Part shown: in pieces, positions 34,070 to 45,110 of the stretch
Numbering within the stretch: position 1 is the first letter of the stretch
Layout: each line of letters opens with the position of its first letter
NCBI GenBank assembly: GCA_025449115.1
Contig: JAHLKC010000007.1
Span: 1-64,000, forward strand
DNA length: 64,000 bases
Source of the DNA: Chytridium lagenaria
Lineage: Eukaryota; Chytridiomycota; Chytridiomycetes; Chytridiales; Chytridiaceae
Direction of reading: 5' to 3'
Notes under the pieces: generated by a model
What the model was told of the DNA's origin: nothing
Databases searched by the model: none
The model's input: the letters and a program-made list of their open reading frames with translations, nothing else
Program-made: the position numbers and the translations under genes

Positions 34070-37000
34070 TAAAATGGCCCGGCCCCCCTTGCAAAAAAAA
34101 GCCTTGGCATCTTTCGGTACAAAGTAGGTTCTTCAAGCCTCCGTTTCATAGTGCTCCTTCCAGTAATCTCTGAAAACTGCATGTAAAGCCCTACTGCCAT
34201 TCCAACAGTCCCTTGGCTTCTCCTCTTGAAGAAACGGGACCGGTATTCGCCGGTCAAGCCGCATCACCTAATATGCCCGCTTAAACGGCTCCAATGAGCA
34301 CGATTCGCATAGTTCCAGACGAACTGGAGATAATCGTTGCAACAGCTATCCATAAGAGACTTATCAAGACAATGTCAACGCGTCTACATCCGGTAAGCAG
34401 AATGAGAACATCATCATGTATGTCTCTGTAAGACCTTCGCTGTCGCGTAGGCATTTAACTCCACATAGAATAGATTTCGTAAGAAAACACACATGTGACA
34501 CGTTAACGCACAAGCCTCCCATTATATTTGGAAGGTGAAAGTCCAGAGCCAATAAGTTTTTCCTGATTTAGACCAAGTTCGACAGAAGATGTACATTAAG
34601 ATGTCTCCTTTTTCGCGAAGCAAGGGTCGGAAGTATAACACATACTGACGAAACAGCGTAGACGCCCATAATGCCAATAAGCTCAACCAAAACCAGGCAA
34701 GAGTATTCATAAATCTTGTACAAGTATCTCTGGATTTTACTTCCGTCTTTAATGGCATAAAACGAATTTGGACGTCTCAAACTGAATGAGGCAACCAGTT
34801 TCTCAAGTGATATAGTTTTGTGTGCCGAAAAGCCAACAGAAGTGGCCAGAATTTTAGCATTTTGCGGATGTATCTTCGTGAACGGTTTTCTTTCTTCTTC
34901 TTCCCTGATGTACACAGGCGAGGCAGACGAAAATCGAAATGATTTTATCATACATTATTCCAAATGTCGTAATAAAAACGATCGACATTGGACATTGCGA
35001 TATAGAAACTCTCGGGAGTTTAAAGTCGTTGCGGTAAGAGTTTTCGGGAACATGACCCCAACAGGGCCCTAGACATAAGAACTGCAGGGCAAGCTTTCCA
35101 TCTCAGTAGTTTCAAGAAAATACTGCACTCGAGAATCTTCAAAGCCAAATTTCACTGAAGCTAACTTCATTATCTGCAGCAATGGCGTTCTCTAGTAGAA
35201 GTCCAAAGTCATACAGTCTTGAAAATACATAGGGAACAAAAAGTCAAGGACTTGCGCAATTGGCCTGCAGCTGATGCGGAAAACAGAGAGACATGCTTTC
35301 GAACAATCTTGGTCCAAAAAAACAAAGGATAAAGAAATTCTGGAAGAAACCGGCCAAATATACACACGATAGGGCGAGATGCGGAAAGATTATACGATAG
35401 GAGCTTTGCTGCTCAACGAAAATAGTTTAGCGTGTCCGCGAGAAGTCTTCGTCCTATTATAGCATTAATTTCTGATAACGTGAAGAAGTTTACCTTGCGA
35501 TATCCTTGCTGCCTAAATTATTGTTGTTGTAATCGGAGCGGCGGTCAACAAAGTTTTCACCGCTCCTCTGCGATCATCCAGTGTTGTCTATTAGAGTTAG
35601 TGTCTGCTAAATGACTTCTTAAATACCTCCGATGATGGGCGCCAGTCTGGATGTTTGCCTCGGCATTTTCTAAGGTGTGACGCTTCCTATCCCAGCTCCT
35701 CAAATCGTCACGGTCAGATCACGCTCATCCTTCTCAGGCCGAATCGAGAACCAGCATAATGATCAAACGTCTCCTATCAGCCAGGCGCCATCGCGGTCGT
35801 TGCGGTCACGAGCATCGCATCATCTCGGTCAAGAGAAGCCTGGGCGAGCTCAGCAAAAAATTCAGACAAGAAAGCTTACCAGTGGTGGTGGGCGATTTCC
35901 AAAATCCAGGGAGCCACCCTCAATATTCTTATCTTTCACTTCCGGGAACACAAGAAAGGGTTTCCGGGTGCAGAACGTACTCCAAACACCTGGTCCATCC
36001 ATTTGGCCATAACTTCCCATCCAAAAACAAGATCCGGTGATCCTTAGAGTCTCTTTCATCAGTTATTTCTATCTCCAGTGGAGGATCCATTGATTTTAAA
36101 CATTGATGCCACTTCCAAAGCACAGTATTCCCCGAGATTTTCGCGAGCGCCAACTTCAGAAAAGAATAGGGCAGGAAATCTTGATGTCACGGCTCCAGCC
36201 TGATTATAGATCTCATGTACTCAAGGCAGCGCATCAATGAAGCTTAACTTCGTAAGCGACCAACAGTCTTCTGCGTGAAGCCTTCCCAAAGTAAGCTCAC
36301 GTGGCGGAGCAAGCCGCAAACGCTCTTCTGAACACCCCAAGCGAAGAGACGAATGGCAACATTAACAAGCCTTCGTATCCGGCAATGACGTGCATCGTTC
36401 TATGAATGAATTCTCGAGACGGCTGATGACGTTTTTCAACCGTATGCTGAATAATCTTCTCCGCCACATCAAGCGTCCTCGCTGCAGGCAAACACGACAA
36501 ACTTGGCTAGCTGATCGTCAGATTCAACGTCAGTGTGTCACCTTCCCGGTTAAAGGAATCAAACATCGCAAGAGCTTCTGCACACCTATCAGTGACACAA
36601 AGATCTCGAAAAGGGGTTTGGGCTGGAAGCGTGAGGCCAAGCGTCACGAACAGCCTGATTCTCCACAATCTCAGCGGCCAACTTCATTGCTTCAGTAGTC
36701 TTGGTTGCAATAAGATTTCCATCAAAGTTAGTTTTCCTCAACGGTGCACTGTAACGATTTTGCTTGGCATCATTGTAGAGAAAAACGGCATCACTTGCAC
36801 ATTTAGGGTCAGCCCCGAGCAAGAAAGAGATTTCTGAAGTCGGTATACGTGCGTCTAGGTTACTGGCATCATGTACTTTGGTACCAAAAGGCTGGGCGTG
36901 AGTCATGCGCAACAATAAGCAATGAGTTCAGATGAAGCAGGTGAACATCAACGCAATAGTCTCATTTCCGTCACGAAAAGTTATCATGCAAGAACAAATT

Positions 37001-37664
37001 TCTCTAGTAATTCCATGACTCTGCTAAACGAAGCACTGGAACATTGGTCCCATGACGTGGCTTAATCTTGATTGACCATGTACTCTACATAGCCAGAACG
37101 ATGTCCACACGCCGAAGCACATTAGCTCAACGCTTCCTCGTAAAGCTAGCATCAACACAGTTTGCAGAACTTTAGTTGCACGCTTTGAAGATTAACGAGA
37201 AAAAGTCAGACATGCCGGTGCATACTTTTACCTCCCAGACAAGTTCTCCGTCCAGGTCGTTCTGAGCAGACGATATAGGTTAAGAGGAGGTGGTCGTTAA
37301 AACCGTCCCAGTGGCAACATATGCTGAAGACATCAAAAGCGCTTTTGAATCGTCTGAACTGTATGAAGTGCTCTGATATTTGCTGCAAAACATTCGGTTC
37401 AAGGTAAGTCCATGTCTGCTCGGGCTCAGCATCCGAAACAGGCGGAATAGCCCGGCAACGAGATGGAATAGCGAATCAATGGCATCCGTCATCGAGTAGT
37501 TCAGAAGATCCGCGAGGCGAGGTTGACAAATTTCTCTTCAGTCGCGCTTCCGACAAACTCAGCCTTCTCCATCATGGCGCAAAGGAGAGGTCATGACTGC
37601 AGGATTGCATCCCTTCGTCAAAGAGGAGTTTTCCATAAAGCAGCAATTTCTGACATATTCAACC
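34070..37664 (-). pseudogene. Coding-like continuation with PPR-like helices, heavily interrupted
   Basis: Minus-strand fragments look protein-coding and may be the 3' part of the gene starting at 39,936. Examples are VLQQISEHFIQFRRFKSAFD at about 37,380, KLAAEIVENQAVRDAWPH at 36,660, RTLDVAEKIIQHTVEKRHQP and SREFIHRTMHVIAGYEGL at 36,440, and ALAKISGNTVLWKWHQCL at 36,140. PNSFYAIKDGSKIQRYLYKI lies at 34,760 and YMQFSEITGRSTMKRRLEEP at 34,160. Several have the paired-helix spacing of pentatricopeptide repeats. Stops and frame changes are frequent (for example at 37,500 and 36,800-37,200), more than introns and the window's usual slips easily explain. It is either a decayed gene or one with many introns plus errors. 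No ORF here is intact over more than about 110 codons. Confidence 0.4.
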
Positions 37665-39936
37665 TCAAGGCTTCAGACCCAACAAAAGAGTGTTCATTTT
37701 ATCAGTCATTCCATTGGAGACGTACACGGTAATAAGGCCCATTAAATCATCCAGCGTTGGACGGGTACCATTTCTCATTGTAAGAGCCTCCTGCAAAATT
37801 TTGAATGCTTCTTCAGCAACGTATAGTTTCTTAGCACGAGAAGCGGCATTAAGGACACTTCGAGAAACATCAACACAGCTTGCAACGTCAATTTTTGCTG
37901 CATCTTGCAGCTTTGCCAAGGCCTTGACAAGCTGTGCCTCTGAGTCCAAAAGCTCGTAAATTTCTTTGTTATCCGCAACCGGTTTAGGCTCAATGCGTGC
38001 AACAGGCCGATAAGATCGAGAAGCTCGGTTTTCCTCTCTAATACGCTTCGCCTCTCTGTCCCCTTCTAAGTCCTCAACCTCCCGCTTGCGACGTTGATTA
38101 ACTGACCAAGATGGATCTTGACGGTCATCGCGGTTATTACCGCGAAATCTTGAGGGTGAAGTCGATGCCTGACGTCTTTGGTTATTAACGCCATAGCGGC
38201 GTCCATCGTCAAAAGCCCTAGAATCTTTATCGTCGACATCCATTCCAAGATTGTTTGCGCGGGAGTTGGATCTATCAGAAACGTCCAATGAGCGTCGACG
38301 TCTTGGTGGAGACCTTCCGCGACGACTGTCGCGTGCAGGTGTATCTGCCCAAATTGTAAACATGTGCATTGCATAGATTTTACAAACCAGACGGCCGAGC
38401 CATTTTACTCGGTGTCCCTTCTGCCCCATCAATAACCTTCAGTCTCGCGTCTTCACCAAATCTACCACCAGGCTTAAACCGCGATTGTTTTGGTGAATTA
38501 TCACTTTTTATATCTAGTTCAACACTTAACTTTTCGAGCCACAATACAGACGTACCTCTTTCCACAATATTACTCCAATCCATAGCATGCTTATCTCTTT
38601 GATCTTTTTGTCGTTGATGGTTACCATTATTTTCATAGGACTTGCGGCAATCCGAGCTGTCATTCAGCTTCGCGGAAGCATCTGGACTAATCAAAAATTT
38701 ACGATCAAAAACAAAGCATACCATTTAATTGCCTTGAATGCTCGGGAGGACCTCTTTGATCTCGCATCCTTTCTGAGTCATTCTTCATTGCATCTTCTTT
38801 TCTGGCTATGCTTGCAGTTGAAGTGCGATCACCCTTGTCCCCTGCATCAATTTCAGAGTCAGAGTACGCCACTTCGTCATCTAATTTAAATTTAGAACAG
38901 AAGATTCGTAATATTATACCTTGAATATCGAAGCGGCGAATGGGTAGTGATACCTTTAAAAAAAAAAGTTAGGTGAGCTAATTCAACAATAATTACCAAG
39001 CTTACCTCGTCTCTATTTGACTGATGTTCAGATGGCGGTGGAGGTTTATCGGCGGAGTTATTTGTATTGGTGTCCTCCTTTCGAGCCTCGTCATCGTTTT
39101 CCTGCATGTCATCCTTAAATAATAAGGCTATTCCATCTTGCGTGGGTTCTGATTCCCCAGCCTGTAACATCGGAGGCAGTGGTGGAGGCGGCGGAGGTGG
39201 AAGCTCATCGTTCTCATCAAGTAAAAGAGCCTCGCGATTACTGTCAACTGATTCTGCTTCCACAGAACCTTGCTTTTGCATCTTGAGCTTTTTTATTTCT
39301 TCCAAAGTGAGCGGAGGCTTAAAGTCCTTATCCTCAAGAACCGGCTTTAAAGATTCTTCCTTTGCCACAAATTCAGAGTCTTTTCGAGGTGAAGAGGGAG
39401 AAATGTCGGTGTCCCTCCGGACGGGATTGCTTGCTGTTCTCCGAGGGATATCATTATCCCTGCGAGGGGGTGTGATATTGTCTTTCCTTGGTGTATTCTT
39501 TGAAAAGTCACCAAACTTCCTTCCGCCACCTCCTCGGTTCTGTTGTTTTCCACCCCGACCTCGCCGGTTTTGGTTGTTTTGGTTCTGCCTTCCTGAATCC
39601 CTGCCGTAATCCTTTCCAAATTCTCTTGAATTATCATCGTCATATCGGCGCCTCTGAAAGTCATCCGCAGAGTGCTCCTGGACAAAAGTTAGGATTCCGT
39701 TTCGAAGCATGAAAAGGAAAGGCCCGACATACCCTGAAGTTGCGGTTAATGTGGGAGCTATCGTCGTTACGTTGGTTAAGCTTCCGGTTCGAATTGTAAG
39801 ACTCCTCCATGTTGCCGTCAAAACTACTTCGTTGTTGGTTGCCTCGAGACAACCGGCGGGTGTTTATCTTAGATGGACGAGCCTTATAGTCGCCTCCCCT
39901 TTGGAGGTCGACATCATCGGCCGAAGCGGACATCAT
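37665..39936 (-). CDS. Uncharacterised RGG/Pro-rich protein with PPR-like C-terminal helices
   Basis: The start is the ATG at 39,936 (MMSASADDVDLQRGGDYKAR). The N-terminal half is disordered and RNA-binding in style: NQNNQNRRGRGGKQQNRGGG at about 39,560, acidic and Lys-rich stretches, and a polyproline run (LPPPPPPPLPP) near 39,200. Arg/Ser/Asp-rich sequence follows (DSRRGRSPPRRRRSLDVSD at 38,320). From about 37,970 the sequence becomes helical: EIYELLDSEAQLVKALAKLQ, then KLYVAEEAFKILQEALTM and RPTLDDLMGLITVYVSNGM, the last two spaced like a PPR unit. Introns are seen near 39,679-39,732, about 38,930-38,995 and about 38,345-38,385. The frame stops at 37,665, but similar coding continues beyond. 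No family name can be given with confidence. Confidence 0.55.
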
Positions 39937-40042
39937 ATTGTGAATTGCAGGTTGAGTTCACACAAAACAAATTTTCTATGCAAAGCATTGGAATTGCGAA
40001 AGGGATATTGACACAGCACAACAATATTACTTAAAAGCTTTT

Positions 40043-41553
40043 TTAAAGGGCACTAAGCTGTAATTCATGTGCCCGCACCGAAAACCTAACTTGTACTGGG
40101 AAATGGTCACTCGGGTGATTTTGCGAAGGGATTTGCTGCAAACGATGGCCCGTTGGCGGCTTTAAAAATCCGAGTACTTCAATGGATCTTTTAAGGCGTC
40201 CCCCTCTTCTCGCTTAAGTAAAGGCTGAGAATAAAAAATATACTAGCGTTTTAGTTATACCGAAGTTATTGAACCTACGTCGACCATGTGCTTGGCTTGA
40301 CCGTGAAAAGTTGTACAATAGGATAGAGCCATTTGACGGCGACGATTCCAAAGCGCCATTTCATACTTTAAAGGATTCTCTACCAACCCGTCCAAAGTCC
40401 GTATGAATTCCGGTGTTTTCCAAGAACCTTGACCTTTTCGAGGCCATGCAAAGCCGTTTTCTTCACTATGTTCCTGTCTTCGTATCGACAATGCAACGTC
40501 TGCTGGCCTTGGACTTCCCCATTCTTGTCCCGATAAAACGTTCTCCGCCACCAGATAAGCGTCAGCTTTGCCTTAAACAAAAAATGTTATATGATACCAT
40601 CAAAATCTCGTACCAGAAAGAATATATTCGAATAAATGACTATGCGGTAGTAGATTAAAATCACCACATAGTACCGTTGGTATTTCGCTTCCGGCAAGTT
40701 CCGCCATCTTCTTTATTAAAAGATAGATTTGCGCCATTTTGACGTGACCACGTTTGGGATTAAATAATAAGTGGGTTGTTCCCACACATACTTGAATTCG
40801 TTTTGACTTGTCCTCTATATATAGTTAATCCATGAGAAATATTTGAATATAAACCATTGAATATCCAGAATCGACCAGCGATTGCGACGTTATCCCGAAA
40901 CTGTTCGCCATCAAGCTTAAATTCAATTTGCTCTACAACGTCAAGTTCCACACTTAGGTAATCAGCTACGGTTAGATGAGTTAGTTAGTTTACCATGAAG
41001 TTTTCCAAAATATGGCGCATCCGTCATGATTATCCCCCAATCTCTTCTTGTGAATTCCGTCATACCCATAATCCTTCAGCTGAACCATGAAGATCTCTTG
41101 AAATGCACTTTCATCCACTTCTTGAAGACAAACGAAATCAGCATCCATCTTCTTGATCTCATCAATTAGCCGAGGCGCTCTGTTTGACCAATCCAAAACT
41201 TCCCATGGACAGAATCGGTAAAGGTGAAGGTTTTTTTGCGCCAGTGAATCCGCTAGGACATTATAGGTAAGGACAGTGAATTCAAGGCTCTCTGTGGTCT
41301 TGTGCTTATCCACTGGGATATTTATCCACACTTGTTCAGGAGCTTCATCATGTCTGTGATTTCGATTGTCGTGATAGGGCCTTCGGTCATGCCTAAGTTT
41401 GGAATACGACTGTGAATGATAGTGCCTCCTCTCGTTTGTAAAAGGATCTTCTTTATGTCTCTTTCCAGAATTATTGGCATATTCCGCCTTTCGGTGGTCT
41501 TCACTACTTTCCCTCTTTTTAGGTAGCTCGTCAGTTGCCAGTGTTTGGGACAT
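40043..41553 (-). CDS. Endonuclease/exonuclease/phosphatase protein, Angel/CCR4-like
   Basis: This is a member of the CCR4/Angel group of metal-dependent nucleases (deadenylase or 2',3'-cyclic-phosphatase type). The ATG at 41,553 opens a charged, His/Arg-rich N-terminus (MSQTLATDELPKKRESSEDH). The catalytic domain begins FTVLTYNVLADSLAQKN, then CPWEVLDWSNRAPRLIDEI and DADFVCLQEVDESAFQE with the metal-binding Glu. The frame continues GYDGIHKKRLGDNHDGCAIF. After introns, VCVGTTHLLFNPKRGHVK, EIPTVLCGDFNLLPHSHLFE and PSQNHPSDHFPVQVRFSV provide the HxxxNP, GDFN and SDH motifs. The stop is at 40,043. A Pro/Glu-rich segment sits between the GDFN and SDH motifs, and slips occur near 40,250 and about 40,950. 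The start codon is only 2 bp beyond the upstream gene's stop. Confidence 0.85.
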
Positions 41554-41555
41554 GT

Positions 41556-43055
41556 TTATTTCATTAAAAGAGGTGGTGCAAAGGTCTTCTCCAATAGGGA
41601 CCTCAACATCTCACGATCCAAAGCTGTGATGACCCTTGCATTGGTAGGTGTTCCCTCAGCTGTTCCAAACCACTCCATCGCAAGGACACCCCTGGAGTAC
41701 TGCCCAGACAGCTCAATTTTGATATCCCATTCTTGGGAAGAAAGTACAGACCGTGGTTCAAGGACAGCTATAGCAGCGTAAATATCACACATGAGGAAGC
41801 TGTAAGCAGCAATTAGTAACAATAAAAAGCTATAAAAAAATAGCATTTCTTACGTATTTGCTTGAATGAGGTAGTTTCAACGATGGTTCGCATGCCAACT
41901 TTACGCGTCAATAAAAGCTGCCCAGCACGGCCAAGATCTTCTGCTGCTTTGGCGTATCCCTGAAGGAATGATGCCATAGCGCCACCCATCTTAGTGAGAG
42001 AATCATAAAATGGCCACGGTATCCCATGCTCTACAGTAGTTTCCCAAGGTACTAATTCCAAAAGGGGAGGTGAGGACGGTCTTGCCATACTTACGGCAGA
42101 CGATGCATTGAGGACAATATGAACGGCTTCGGGATCGCAGTGGAAATTGCTGTAAATATTATGTTATCAGGAAATGTAGAGACAAATTGTACTATACTTA
42201 CAATTCCGCAACTCTACTAGAATTTCCCTTTGCATGCAAAGATCCTCCCATGACGACAAGCCTCTGCACCTTAAATAGGAATTGTGGATCCATCAAAATT
42301 GCGATAGCGAGGTTTGTTAATGGACCAAGCATCAGGATACTAGACGATGTGTAGTATCAGAAATGGTAACAACTTGAAGAAGACGAATGAGCATAAAATT
42401 TCTTACGTGTAAAACCCAGGTTTCTCTGTTACCATCCTTACAAGAGCTTGAGCTGCTGATTCATCGCTTATTTTGATAGGAGCCTGGTAGGGAAGGTACT
42501 GAGCCTTCAGGAAGTATCAGCAATATGTCGCGATGCAAAATTATTACCGCAAATGCCTCCCACTGCTTTGACTCGGTGAACCCACCCAACCCATCCGCCG
42601 CATGTCCTGGCCAGCATCGCTTTTCGACTAATCTATTAATAACCCACAATTACCGATAACATTGTAAATTTGTACATTCAAGCTGATAGCGTTCTTTGGC
42701 GATAAGGTTCGCAAAAAAGGATATCTGATTTAGAAAAAAAATCTTACCCTGCAATGATCGGGGTCGTGGCTCCGCGATAAACGGGGATATCCAACTTTTG
42801 AGTGAGGTTTAGAAGAATCTTGCAATTTTCCACTCCACGCTCGACAGATACGTTTCCGTCCACAACGGTGATGGCTGCAATATCCATTTTCTTATGAACG
42901 AGTGCCGCCAACACGGATGTAACATCATCGACTCCAAAGTCTTAGAAATTGGTAAGTGAGAGATTACAAGGTGGTGTCGATGCAGGCTGAAAAGTCGTCG
43001 GCGCGCACTCACCAGCGTCAATGATAAGCGGTGTCTTTGCCTCCTGGTTCGGCAT
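41556..43055 (-). CDS. Nucleoside hydrolase (inosine-uridine type)
   Basis: This enzyme splits ribonucleosides into base and ribose; the fungal relative Urh1 also uses nicotinamide riboside. The ATG at 43,055 gives MPNQEAKTPLIIDA. An intron splits the calcium-binding signature, which reads IIDADFGVDDVTSVLAAL when joined (the family DxDxGxDD). Further blocks are DIPVYRGATTPIIAG, LVEKRCWPGHAADGLGGF, AQALVRMVTEKPGFYT, ILMLGPLTNLAIAILMDPQF and QRLVVMGGSLHAKGNSS. NFHCDPEAVHIVLNAS and FLMCDIYAAIAVLEPRSV complete the active site. Five or more short introns are present. The C-terminus PPLLMK ends at the TAA at 41,556-41,558. All key residues are visible. It is divergent to the rhomboid gene. Confidence 0.9.
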
Positions 43056-43387
43056 GGTGATAAGAAAGGATTTTGTGCAACTAAACAATTGCTGTTTCGC
43101 AAGTGTTGAGCCGTCATGGTTCTTCAAGAGCGATGGGTTGTTGTTGTCATCTTGCTGGTGATAACGGCTATCACACGTCCAGATCTGGGGTCGTTCCATA
43201 GATTTATATCGAGAGCCGCTGAAAGTCAAGGCGGAATATTGATGGGCTTGCTCACGAGAGCAGCCACTCTTGTAGGACATCCATGTAAGCTTCTCTACTG
43301 GACTCGCAACTTTACGATTTTATGCCTGCGCTTGCCCATATCGATCTATGCTAATCAATAAACTGCCATTTATTTTGATGTTAATTG
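43056..43387. promoter_or_regulatory. Divergent promoter spacer, nucleoside hydrolase / rhomboid
   Basis: A 332-bp spacer between outward-facing ATGs. No defined promoter box was found. The ORF across it (43,116-43,361) lacks any recognisable motif. Confidence 0.4.
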
Positions 43388-44525
43388 ATGTCAACTTCTA
43401 ACCCACTCGTAAGTCGGTTTGATTCGATACAACGATTACCTTCTCTTTACAACCGCTTCTATTTCGGGAAGGGCGTTTATTGGTATTTGGGGAACTTGGC
43501 TGCCGTGGCTGGACTTCAATACTCAATTTAAACCCTCAGAGTGGTTTTTAGCTCTCCCGAGGTGCAGGAAATGTGCTAACGGTAAAAAAAAAAGCCCCAG
43601 CTTATTGTTATTTACTGTCAGCTACCAGTTCGAAAACTATTTTTACCTATTTTTCTTGAATAGAATATTCACTGGTTGCCTTCATATTCTTTTAGGGATA
43701 TGTCTTGGTCAGGACATTTGCCTCTGCTCGCCGAGCTATATTGGTGCTTCATGTACAGAATCAATTCCCGGGTTTTACCCTTTTCTCCCAAATTCTGCGC
43801 CCTCGGTTGGACTTTTGGATCTTATTCTTCTTGCTCAGATCACCATCCACATTCTTCACCTTCTCGTGCCCCGCTACCACGCCTTCCATCGCATCGCTCA
43901 TCGCCATTTCGTCGTCTCATGGCAAGCAGTAGCCAATGGAAGACTCCACACTCTCCTTCTCTCCGTAATTTACCACAAATCCACCCTCCACCTTCTCTCT
44001 AACATCGTGTCCTACCTCTCGTATGCCCCGCTCGTCGCCTCCGTCATCGATACCCTGACCCTTCCTCGCTACAGACGTTCCCAAGCTGGGTCTATAACTC
44101 ACCTAGACCCACGCGCCTTCCTCACCCAAGAGTTTTGGGTCTCACTTCCCCCCTATCTCCAGACACAACTAACAACTCCCTCCTCTCAACTTTTCATCTT
44201 CTTCCTTCTCGCCTCCCTCCTCTCTTCACTCGGCACTCTTCTCGTCGCCGCCATGTTGTCAAGGTCCCGCGCGACAGGGTACGGTTTTAGTGGTGTGGTA
44301 TCAGCTATGAGGACACTGGTAGCCCTGACAGCGGCTTCTGGGCCATCAAGATTTGGGGTGGAGATGATTAGAGATCATATTGTTTGGCATTTTATTTTTG
44401 ATTTGATGATTTTTGGGGGTAGTGTGGATTTGGGGGCGCATTTAGGAGGTTCGGTCGCGGCGCTGTTGTATCATTACGCAATGACAGCACCAGCTGGACG
44501 GTGGTTTGGAGGGATGGTGTATTAA
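43388..44525 (+). CDS. Rhomboid-family intramembrane serine protease
   Basis: Rhomboids cut membrane proteins within the bilayer. The best start is the ATG at 43,388 (MSTSNPLVSRFDSIQRLPSL, then YWYLGNLAAVAGLQYSI). A frame change near 43,510 leads to KPSEWFLALPR, and an intron begins near 43,575. Several hydrophobic segments follow (LILLAQITIHILHLLV, FIFFLLASLLSSLGTLLV). The catalytic pieces are YHKSTLHLLSNIVSY (the HxxxN of TM2), GYGFSGVVSAM with the GxSG serine at about 44,285, and DLGAHLGGSVAALLYHY with the His. The stop is at 44,525. The layout would fit a PARL/Pcp1-type or an ER/Golgi rhomboid; no clear mitochondrial presequence was seen, so location is open. Confidence 0.78.
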
Positions 44526-45110
44526 AGTATCTGGGTGTATGTAAATTATTAAATTGCTTTATTTTCCTTTCTTTTATGGCCCTATTCAATGCTTTCTTTG
44601 TTTTGGCTAATGGAATTTTACTAAACATATGTATAAATACGTAAACTGGTTCCAATTCGAACGTAATTTTAACGATTGAGGTCATTGCAAAAAATGTTTT
44701 CTTGTTTAATAAAATAAGGGAGAACCACTGAAAACATAAAACGAGACAGGCCACGCCAACCAAGCAATCGCTCCATAGGCCAAACGCGCTGCGGAACAGA
44801 AGACATGGCGTCGGCGTAAGAACGGGGTGAGTAAGGACAATCATAGAGAAATAAAAACGCATGTGGTGAGGAACATCCCCTTTGGACACACAAATGGGAG
44901 AAGTAGAGGTAGTGGCAGAGTTATCGGCACTAGTGAGAAGCATCATTTGAAAGTCTGGCGATAAAAAAATGTCCAAAGCCTTTAAAACCTTGAAAATAGA
45001 AGAACAATCGTAATCGAAACAAGGATGAAAGAAAAGTAAAAGTGCCAACATGCAGCATAAATTCGTGATATCAAATGATAGATATACCATCCCCATGAGA
45101 TTTTATATTC
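44526..45110. other. Convergent 3' spacer
   Basis: About 585 bp between converging stop codons. A 234-codon ORF on the minus strand (44,392-45,096) overlaps the rhomboid 3' end but shows no domain, so it is not called. Nothing else was seen. Confidence 0.4.

Noticed and set aside
39067..39609. A 180-codon Ser/Gly-rich ORF on the + strand
   Set aside because: It is antisense to the better-supported minus-strand RGG/Pro-rich gene and has no motif.
44392..45096. A 234-codon ORF on the minus strand
   Set aside because: It overlaps the conserved 3' end of the rhomboid gene and shows no domain; probably chance in A/T-rich DNA.
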